NCBI GenBank assembly: GCA_902511405.1
Contig: CABXEZ010000008.1
Coordinates: 1 to 51,647, forward strand
Length of the DNA stretch: 51,647 nucleotides
Reading direction: 5' to 3'
Origin: an uncultured Alphaproteobacteria bacterium
GTDB taxonomy: Bacteria; Pseudomonadota; Alphaproteobacteria; HIMB59; GCA-002718135
Part shown: piece by piece, positions 45,878 through 51,647 of the stretch
Position numbering within the stretch: the first letter of the stretch is position 1
Layout: each line of letters opens with the position of its first letter
Translations under genes and position numbers: made by a program
Notes under the pieces: model-generated
Databases searched by the model: none
What the model saw: only the letters and a program-made list of their open reading frames with translations
What the model was told of the DNA's origin: nothing

Positions 45878-47196
45878 TTTTTTAATTTTGATGCTGGCTT
45901 GCCATAGGCAATGTTAGCCCCACCATACCTTCTTACTCTTACATTACACTGTTCAGCATGCCCTATGAAGCCTTCTAAGTGAGATAATCTAGAACCATAC
46001 TCTCCTATTTTAGTAGCCGCTTCATCAGTAGTAATTTTTTGATATGTATGAGTTTTGATAAATTTTCCAACCCAAAGACCCCCAGTATATCTCCCAGCTT
46101 TTTTTGTTGGTAAAGTATGATTAGTACCTATAACTTTATCACCGTTAGCAACATTAGTTCTTGGGCCTAAAAATAAGGCACCATAAGAGGTCATATTATT
46201 TAGAAACCAATCATCTCTATCTGTCATTACTTGAACATGTTCAGAAGCTACTTCATTTGCTTTAAATAACATTTCTTCATAAGTATCACATAAGATAACC
46301 TCACCGTAATCTCTCCAGCTAATACTTGCTGTATCTCTTGTTGGTAATATTTCTAATAATCTATCAATTTGATTTAGTGTCTCATCGACAAGTTTTTTTG
46401 AATTCGTAATCATTACTGCTGGTGAGTTGTAACCATGCTCCGCTTGACCTAATAAGTCAGTAGCACATATTTCACCATCAACTGTATCATCAGCTATAAC
46501 CATAGTTTCAGTTGGTCCAGCAAATAGATCTATGCCTACTTTTCCATATAGTTGTCTTTTTGCTTCAGCAACGTAAGCATTACCTGGTCCAACAAGCATA
46601 TCAACTGCTTTAATTGTTTCAGTTCCAATAGCCATGGCCCCGACACCTTGCATGCCACCCAAAACATAAATCTCATGAGCCCCACCCATCTTCATAGCTG
46701 CAACTACTGCTGGATTTGGCTTTCCTTTAAAAGGAGGAGTTGTTGCAACTATTCTTGGAACTCCAGCAACTGAAGCAGTTACTACAGACATATGAGCAGA
46801 AGCTACCATTGGAAACTTTCCCGCAGGCACATAGCATCCAACAGCTTGTACAGGAATATTTTTATGACCAAGTATAACACCGGGATGAGTTTCAATTTCT
46901 AACTCACTTAAAGTTTTTAGTTGAGCTTCAGCAAAAGTTCTAACTTGTTTTTGAGCAAAGCGAATATCATTTTTATCTTCATCAGATACTTCATTAATTA
47001 GATCTTCAATTTCGCTTTCTGTAAGTTTGAAACTTTTTGGAGAATAATTATCAAATTTTTCAGATAATTCTCTTATATGTTGATCGCCATGAGTCTCAAT
47101 TTTTTTTAGAGTTTCTTCTACTATTTTTTTTACTTTTTCATCATCTTCAGATCTTGTTTTTTGATCAATACTTTTTTTTATAAATTTTATACTCAT
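45874..47196 (-). CDS. histidinol-dehydrogenase-family NAD enzyme, possibly sulfopropanediol dehydrogenase (HpsN-like)
   Basis: 440 aa, HisD fold. Motifs: [46 protein letters not shown], zinc-ligand segment [21 protein letters not shown] and [20 protein letters not shown]. It is not in a his operon, and the C-terminal RRYGG with the [12 protein letters not shown] stretch matches the catabolic HisD paralogues, among them HpsN, which oxidises 2,3-dihydroxypropane-1-sulfonate to sulfolactate. With xsc in the same region a sulfonate role is reasonable, but the neighbours here (NTF2-like, bicupin, MetE-like) point to some other substrate just as well. Confidence 0.8.
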   Translation of the reverse strand: MSIKFIKKSIDQKTRSEDDEKVKKIVEETLKKIETHGDQHIRELSEKFDNYSPKSFKLTESEIEDLINEVSDEDKNDIRFAQKQVRTFAEAQLKTLSELEIETHPGVILGHKNIPVQAVGCYVPAGKFPMVASAHMSVVTASVAGVPRIVATTPPFKGKPNPAVVAAMKMGGAHEIYVLGGMQGVGAMAIGTETIKAVDMLVGPGNAYVAEAKRQLYGKVGIDLFAGPTETMVIADDTVDGEICATDLLGQAEHGYNSPAVMITNSKKLVDETLNQIDRLLEILPTRDTASISWRDYGEVILCDTYEEMLFKANEVASEHVQVMTDRDDWFLNNMTSYGALFLGPRTNVANGDKVIGTNHTLPTKKAGRYTGGLWVGKFIKTHTYQKITTDEAATKIGEYGSRLSHLEGFIGHAEQCNVRVRRYGGANIAYGKPASKLKN

Positions 47197-47203
47197 TTTT
47201 TGT

Positions 47204-48295
47204 TTATCTATTAATTAATTTAAATATATCAATATCTATCTGCGATAGAATATGAGCTATATCTATTGGTACCCAGTTCTCTCTTATTAAACCTTCATGG
47301 TGGTGATAAAAATCCATTACTCTCATAGTAACTGATTTTCCAGTAGCTTCATATCCAAGCCAATCTTTTTCTCCATGAATTGCATCAATACTATGCCAAC
47401 CACCAGTCATAGAATAATTACCGTCTCCAAGTTCTACATAATGTCCAATTTTCCAATAATCTCTCTCACGAAAAGTCATACGAAAAGGAAGTTGATGATG
47501 ATCCACAAATCCCTCTAACCCTCTTGCAGTCCCAATACCACTTGGACCGTACCACATCATTTTTTCATGCCAGAATTCTTTTTGCGGATGGTTTATTAAC
47601 TTTTCTTTTACATAAGCATGGTCAGCATTTGGGTCGCTTTCTGGCTTAATATTAAGACTTCTTTGCATTGTAAGAGCTTGTTCTAGGGAAGATAGTGATA
47701 ATTGTTTATCAATATTTTCAAATATAGCGCCATCTCCAGTAATTGAATTTGCCCATAATCCTTCAGCACCATTAGATTTGTTAATTGGCCAAAAACCAGC
47801 TTGTCTTATAAAGTCAATAACATCTAATAAAATATGAGAATGAATAATTTTACCATCCTTAATTTCATGAGCTTCACACATCCTCAGATGTATTGTTTTA
47901 TTATTTGTTGGAATACCTAACCACGGATTTGTATATGTTCCTGTTAAAAGACTTATAGTTGAAACAAATACTTTATCTTGAAAACTTCCACCTAAGACTA
48001 AACAGTCCCTTCTTTCTAAATCAGTAAAAGAATTTTTAATTGGTAACCAAAGTTTATGATAGATTTCATCTATACCACTTATATTATTAATTGGGTGAAA
48101 ACATTTTAATTCTGCATTTTGATGATAGGCATTATTAATATTTTTTTCTAGATCTTTGCTATCAGACTCAACAATATTTTTTAATATTTTTTTTATTTTT
48201 TTTTTATTCTTTATATTTTCAGACGGATCTAAATTGATATTTGTAACATCAGGATTAGCCTTAGGTCCGGTGTTAAAATTTTCTATCTTTACCAT
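47204..48295 (-). CDS. tandem NTF2/SnoaL-like domain protein A
   Basis: 363 aa with two SnoaL/NTF2-like alpha+beta cone domains (about 35-175 and 230-360), judged from helix-strand pattern and typical text such as CFHPINNISGIDEIY, HSHILLDVIDFIRQAGFWP, GLEGFVDHHQLPFR and DFYHHHEGLIRENWVPIDI. SnoaL relatives are cyclases, isomerases or hydratases, or simply ligand binders, so no reaction can be assigned. Upstream of the HisD-like gene by 7 bases and divergent from the bicupin; a second tandem NTF2 protein stands on the other arm of the locus. Confidence 0.75.
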   Translation of the reverse strand: MVKIENFNTGPKANPDVTNINLDPSENIKNKKKIKKILKNIVESDSKDLEKNINNAYHQNAELKCFHPINNISGIDEIYHKLWLPIKNSFTDLERRDCLVLGGSFQDKVFVSTISLLTGTYTNPWLGIPTNNKTIHLRMCEAHEIKDGKIIHSHILLDVIDFIRQAGFWPINKSNGAEGLWANSITGDGAIFENIDKQLSLSSLEQALTMQRSLNIKPESDPNADHAYVKEKLINHPQKEFWHEKMMWYGPSGIGTARGLEGFVDHHQLPFRMTFRERDYWKIGHYVELGDGNYSMTGGWHSIDAIHGEKDWLGYEATGKSVTMRVMDFYHHHEGLIRENWVPIDIAHILSQIDIDIFKLINR

Positions 48296-48326
48296 TTTTT
48301 TGTATTTAGTTACTCACATCACACAT

Positions 48327-48356
48327 ATATTATTGAATTGATTTATTCAATAATAT
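48327..48356. promoter_or_regulatory. 11-bp perfect inverted repeat, candidate operator of the divergent locus
   Basis: ATATTATTGAA (48327-48337), spacer TTGATTTA, TTCAATAATAT (48346-48356) in the 105-base gap between the NTF2-A gene (minus) and the bicupin gene (plus). It is the longest perfect inverted repeat I found in the window. The symmetrical location between divergent operons and the lack of a T-run favour a regulator site over a terminator. Confidence 0.55.
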
Positions 48357-48380
48357 GAATAATATTCATTAAAAATGAAT
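48355..48380. repeat. two nested inverted repeats adjoining the operator
   Basis: ATGAAT (48355-48360), AAT, ATTCAT (48364-48369), and ATTCATT (48364-48370), AAA, AATGAAT (48374-48380). They share the TTCA/TGAA core with the 11-bp repeat, suggesting several half-sites for one dimeric regulator. The same DNA could cover the -10 region of the bicupin operon. Confidence 0.45.
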
Positions 48381-48400
48381 AAATAAGTGTTAATTTTAAT

Positions 48401-49372
48401 ATGACAATAGATATAAATACTCGACTAGCTAGATTTGAAGACTTAATTCCAAGTAAAGTTCCTTTTGTAGAGGGAAAACTGAAAGGACATCAAGATAGAT
48501 CAAATTACTCTATCGTGGGTCCAGGTGTGAGTGAAGATTCCAAACAGAATGTAAAAATAGCTGAAGCTCATGGTTTTAATATTGGTGCAGTAAGTGCAGC
48601 ATCAATGAATGGGTCTGGTTTGCATAGCCATACAACAGCTGAAGTTTTTATAATCTTCTCTGGTTCTTGGCGTTTTTATTGGGGCTCTGATGGTAAAGAG
48701 GGGGAGGTAATCCTTCATAAAGGTGATGTTGCCTCTTTCCCCACAAATATGTTTAGAGGGTTTCAAAACGTCAGTGATGATGAAGCATATATGGTAGTTG
48801 TTTTAGGAGAAAACGATCCAGGTGTTATCACATGGACACCAAAAATTATTAAAGATGCTAAAAATACGGGCATGGTGTTATTAAATGATAACTCATTAAT
48901 TGATTTAGAAAAGCAAGCAATTCCAGATGGAAAAAAAGCATTAGAACCTCTTCATGAAAATGATCTTCACCAGTTTGATCATTACACATCAGATGAAATT
49001 GAAAAATTTGTTATAAGATTTTCAGACTCTCAAAAATATATTGAAGATGATGATCATTTTAATTCTAATTCTATAATTAACTATTTAGATGAATTAAGCC
49101 TTCATGAGAAAACATTTGAACCTCATATACCACATCAAACAGGATTTGGATTATCGTTGCTTAAAGGTAAGGATGCGCATATTCATTCCTACCAATCAAA
49201 TAAATCTGAAGCATTCATTTGTTTAAATGGAAAATGGGAAATTACTTGTGATGATCAAAAAATAGTTATCGGCCCCAGAGATACTTTTTCTGCACCTAAA
49301 AATTCTATACGAAGTGTTAAGCAAATAAGCGACGAAGAAGGTAGTCTCTTTTTAGTTAGGCAAAAAAATTAA
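48401..49372 (+). CDS. bicupin protein, gentisate-dioxygenase-like fold
   Basis: 323 aa with two cupin domains. Cupin 1 (about 55-150): SGLHSHTTAEVFIIFSGSW with a His-x-His-x4-Glu metal site and a second motif GDVASFPTNMFRGFQN, in which the usual second-motif His is replaced. Cupin 2 (about 240-315): AHIHSYQSNKSEAFICLNGK then GPRDTFSAPKNSIRSV. Metal binding is better supported in cupin 1. A dioxygenase, isomerase or sensor role are all possible. First gene of the rightward arm; NTF2-B follows after 14 bases. Confidence 0.75.
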   Translation: MTIDINTRLARFEDLIPSKVPFVEGKLKGHQDRSNYSIVGPGVSEDSKQNVKIAEAHGFNIGAVSAASMNGSGLHSHTTAEVFIIFSGSWRFYWGSDGKEGEVILHKGDVASFPTNMFRGFQNVSDDEAYMVVVLGENDPGVITWTPKIIKDAKNTGMVLLNDNSLIDLEKQAIPDGKKALEPLHENDLHQFDHYTSDEIEKFVIRFSDSQKYIEDDDHFNSNSIINYLDELSLHEKTFEPHIPHQTGFGLSLLKGKDAHIHSYQSNKSEAFICLNGKWEITCDDQKIVIGPRDTFSAPKNSIRSVKQISDEEGSLFLVRQKN

Positions 49373-49386
49373 CTTACGGGAAAACA

Positions 49387-50370
49387 ATGAAGGGTTTTGA
49401 TAGTAAATATAAAGATTTACCTGATTACATTTTAAAAATCACATACCAGATTTGGGAAGAAAAAGATGTTGAATCTATAAATCAATACTACGCAAAGGGT
49501 ATGCCAACTCGATCTCCCCAAGGTGTTATTTATGGTCCTGAACCTGTTGTTAAGGCGACTTATGCTACACTAAAAGAATTTCCTGATAGACAATTATTAG
49601 GGGAGGATGTGATTTGGATTGGAAATGATGATGAGGGTTACTTCTCTTCCCATCGTATTTTTACTCGAGCAACCCATACTAATTTAGGCGTTTATGGTGA
49701 ACCTTCTGGAAAAAAATTATCTTACCGTGTTATAGCTGATTGTGCATGTAGAAATAATCAAGTTTATGATGAGTGGTTAGTGCGTGATCAGGGTGCCATT
49801 GTTAGGCAGCTTGGACTTGACCCTAAAAAATATGCTTATAAGCTAATTCAAGACGAGGGAGGAATCGAAAAATGTGCTGTTCCTTTTAATCTAGATACAC
49901 CAAATGATGTTCCAGCAGATGGAATATACATAGCTCCTAATATTTCAAAAGAAAACACAGGAGTGAGATACGCAGAAATTTTAAAACAAATTTTTAATAA
50001 TGAAACAAATGCTATTGAAAAAAATTATGATAGGGCGATTCAGCAAGAACAACCTGGAGGATTTACTGGGCATGGAAGAGAAGAGGTAGCTAGCTTTTGG
50101 AATACTTTCATATCTGCTTTTCCAGACTCTAAATTCACAATTGAACACATAAGTTATACCGAAGAAAAAGATCAAGTAAAAAAAGCTGCAATAAGATGGT
50201 CTTTAGTAGGGTCTCATTCAGGTAATGGAAATTTTGGAAACCCTTCTAATACCCCAGTTTATGTCATGGGTATTTCTCATGCTGAATTTGGTCCTCGTGG
50301 AATTAAAAATGAGTGGGTATTATTTGATGAAACAATTATCTGGAAGCAGATATTAATGAAAACTGGTTAA
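49387..50370 (+). CDS. tandem NTF2/SnoaL-like domain protein B
   Basis: 327 aa with two SnoaL-like domains (about 10-140 and 190-325). Typical segments: NQYYAKGMPTRSPQGVIYGP, SSHRIFTRATHTNLGVYGEP, CRNNQVYDEWLVRDQGAIVR and in the second half GFTGHGREEVASFWNTFISA, RWSLVGSHSG and KNEWVLFDETIIWKQIL. It has the same two-domain plan as NTF2-A but different sequence, so the two could act together, for example as a hetero-oligomer. Reaction unknown. The MetE-like gene starts 3 bases after its stop. Confidence 0.75.
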   Translation: MKGFDSKYKDLPDYILKITYQIWEEKDVESINQYYAKGMPTRSPQGVIYGPEPVVKATYATLKEFPDRQLLGEDVIWIGNDDEGYFSSHRIFTRATHTNLGVYGEPSGKKLSYRVIADCACRNNQVYDEWLVRDQGAIVRQLGLDPKKYAYKLIQDEGGIEKCAVPFNLDTPNDVPADGIYIAPNISKENTGVRYAEILKQIFNNETNAIEKNYDRAIQQEQPGGFTGHGREEVASFWNTFISAFPDSKFTIEHISYTEEKDQVKKAAIRWSLVGSHSGNGNFGNPSNTPVYVMGISHAEFGPRGIKNEWVLFDETIIWKQILMKTG

Positions 50371-50373
50371 TTT

Positions 50374-51504
50374 ATGAACTCATCAATTCTTACCACTCAC
50401 GTAGGAAGTCTTCCTCGATCAAAAGAGTTATCTGAATTACTTTTTGCCAAAGATAAAAAAGAAAATATTGATCAAGCACTCTTTAATGACACTGTAAAAA
50501 AAAATGTAGATGAAGTTGTTAAACGGCAACTTGATGTCGGTATTGATGTTGTAAGTGATGGAGAGATGAGCAAGATAAGTTATGCTACTTATGTTAAGGA
50601 CCGCATAAAAGGTTTTTCTGGTGAGAGTGAAAGAAGAGCGCCAGCTGATCTCGATGCTTTTCCAGAGTATAAAACCAAAATTGCTAATAGTGGAGGAACT
50701 CCAACTTATACTAGGCCATGTTGTACTAGCGAGTTAGAAATTCAAGATACTCAATCACTGAAGAATGACATAAAAAATTTAAGTGACTCTTTAAACTCTA
50801 ATAATCACTCTAAAGCATTTATGAACGCCGCTTCACCAGGGGTTATAAATGTTTTTATGCCAAATAAATTTTATAAAGATGATGACACTTATTTAGAAAA
50901 ATTATCTGAAGTCATGTCTCTAGAATATAAATTAATAACGGATAGTAATATACATTTACAATTAGACTGCCCAGACTTAGCCCTAGCAAGACATATGAAT
51001 TATAAGGATTTGTCTGACGAAGAATTTTTAAAAAGGGCCGAGGTACAAATAGAAGCTCTTAATAATGCATTAGTTGGTATTTCTCCTGAACTTATTAGAA
51101 TGCATATATGCTGGGGTAATTATGAAGGTCCGCATACTTTTGATATTGGTTTAGAAAAAATATTACCAATAATTTTGAAGGCAAATTTAAAATATTTACT
51201 TATTGAATCTTCAAATCCAAGACATGCACATGAATGGAAAGTTTTTGAAAATATTAAATTACCACAAGATAAAGTCATTGTGCCTGGCGTTATTGACTCG
51301 ACTTCAAATTTTGTTGAACACCCAGAAGTTGTTGCCGATCGGTTAAAACAATTTTCTACTTTTGTGCCAAAGGAACAAATTATGGCTGGCACAGATTGTG
51401 GTTTTAGTACTTTTGCTGGATTTGGAAAAGTTGATGAAAAAATTTGTTATGAGAAATTAATTTCGTTAGTTAAGGGTACTCAAATAGCATCTAAAACGAT
51501 TTGA
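50374..51504 (+). CDS. MetE C-terminal-domain-like zinc methyltransferase (cobalamin-independent type)
   Basis: 376 aa, only the catalytic TIM barrel of MetE, without its N-terminal half. Zinc ligands are visible: His and Cys of RMHICWGN, Glu of LLIESSNPRHAHE and Cys of AGTDCGFSTF; ILTTHVGSLPRS at the N-terminus is the substrate loop. Relatives include true methionine synthases of the short type, epoxyalkane:CoM transferase and unknown thiol-methyl or thiol-alkyl transferases. Located in an operon with bicupin and NTF2 genes, so a catabolic group transfer is more likely than methionine synthesis. Inference only. Confidence 0.8.
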   Translation: MNSSILTTHVGSLPRSKELSELLFAKDKKENIDQALFNDTVKKNVDEVVKRQLDVGIDVVSDGEMSKISYATYVKDRIKGFSGESERRAPADLDAFPEYKTKIANSGGTPTYTRPCCTSELEIQDTQSLKNDIKNLSDSLNSNNHSKAFMNAASPGVINVFMPNKFYKDDDTYLEKLSEVMSLEYKLITDSNIHLQLDCPDLALARHMNYKDLSDEEFLKRAEVQIEALNNALVGISPELIRMHICWGNYEGPHTFDIGLEKILPIILKANLKYLLIESSNPRHAHEWKVFENIKLPQDKVIVPGVIDSTSNFVEHPEVVADRLKQFSTFVPKEQIMAGTDCGFSTFAGFGKVDEKICYEKLISLVKGTQIASKTI

Positions 51505-51516
51505 GTTAAAAGCTTT

Positions 51517-51647
51517 ATGATTAAAAATATTATATTCGATTTTGATGGTGTTCTTGTAGATAGTGAAACTATAATTTTAAAGGCATTTATTAAATATATG
51601 CAAGAAAGTGAAATAAAAACAAATGAAAAAGAGTTTGCAAATTTAGT
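51517..51647 (+). CDS. HAD-superfamily hydrolase, 5' part only (runs off the window)
   Basis: The first 43 codons from ATG 51517, 12 bases after the MetE-like stop: MIKNIIFDFDGVLVDSETII carries HAD motif I (DFDGVLVDS), as in beta-phosphoglucomutase and phosphoglycolate phosphatase-like enzymes. The rest is beyond the end of the sequence. It continues the rightward arm of the divergent locus. Confidence 0.8.
   Translation, partial: MIKNIIFDFDGVLVDSETIILKAFIKYMQESEIKTNEKEFANL

Noticed and set aside
45874-47196. hisD for histidine biosynthesis
   Set aside because: No other his gene is nearby and the context is catabolic; the sequence has features of HisD-family paralogues, so I did not assign the symbol.
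48327-48356. Rho-independent terminator
   Set aside because: No T-run follows the repeat on either strand, the stem is A/T-rich and it sits between divergent gene starts.
50374-51504. metE, methionine synthase
   Set aside because: Only the C-terminal catalytic domain is present and the operon is catabolic in appearance, so the symbol is not justified.
1-51647. tRNA, rRNA, CRISPR or mobile elements
   Set aside because: I looked in the intergenic gaps for tRNA-like cloverleaf segments, regularly spaced repeats and transposase motifs and found none; coding density leaves almost no space for them.

Overview
This is an AT-rich stretch of chromosome from what looks like a streamlined marine alphaproteobacterium. 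The evidence is the gene strings (yidC-yidD-rnpA-rpmH next to engB and argB; lgt-midA-pgeF; prs-rplY-pth-ychF; petABC; uvrC-pgsA-moaD-moaE), the very tight packing, and the sulfonate and methylated-amine type catabolic genes. HIMB59/AEGEAN-169-like, SAR116-like or SAR11-like lineages are plausible, but the sequence alone does not decide between them. I see no rRNA, tRNA, CRISPR array, insertion sequence, phage gene or integrase. No stretch longer than about 205 bases lacks a gene once a missed 53-codon ORF (2782-2943) and the frameshifted tail of a dehydrogenase (5200-5355) are counted; the longest gap is 3107-3310.

Layout. 1-5.4 kb: a threonine/serine dehydratase-like enzyme, an aminopeptidase P broken by one extra A, two tiny overlapping ORFs on the minus strand, a glycosyltransferase, and a GhrA-like dehydrogenase also broken by one extra A. 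5.35-12 kb: a long minus-strand run (dapE, dapD, HAD nucleotidase, argB, engB, yidC, yidD, rnpA, rpmH). 12-16.4 kb: panC, a flavin-binding protein, a short CCA-adding enzyme, a divergent HxlR/CDGSH pair, pirin, trmL. 16.5-19 kb: the bc1 complex. 19-25 kb: a minus-strand housekeeping run (ychF, pth, rplY, prs, pgeF, midA, lgt). 25-27.6 kb: ubiK-like, ybjN-like, proC, a TetR/COQ9-like gene, csaA. 27.6-34.1 kb: an EnvZ/OmpR-type pair with a MarR gene, divergent from ilvE, then moaE, moaD, pgsA, uvrC.

The accessory part is 34.2-51.6 kb. It holds sulfoacetaldehyde acetyltransferase (xsc) tail to tail with a GMC alcohol dehydrogenase, a CaCA antiporter, a carboxymuconolactone decarboxylase-family protein, a Rieske oxygenase plus Old-Yellow-Enzyme-type pair typical of betaine N-demethylation, a cysQ-cysD-cysNC sulfate activation operon, and a divergent locus. 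In that locus a HisD/HpsN-like dehydrogenase and a tandem NTF2/SnoaL protein run left, while a bicupin, a second tandem NTF2 protein, a MetE-like zinc methyltransferase and a HAD hydrolase run right. A perfect 11-bp inverted repeat with two smaller nested repeats lies between the two arms. I infer that this divergent locus is one co-regulated catabolic module of unknown substrate, and that Xsc and possibly the HisD-like enzyme feed on C2/C3 sulfonates.

Two genome-scale traits stand out. Eight convergent gene pairs overlap at their 3' ends, six of them by exactly 4 bases with interlocking stop codons (one of the six depends on repairing a frameshift). Two genes carry a +1 A in a poly-A run, which could be assembly error, real decay or slippage.
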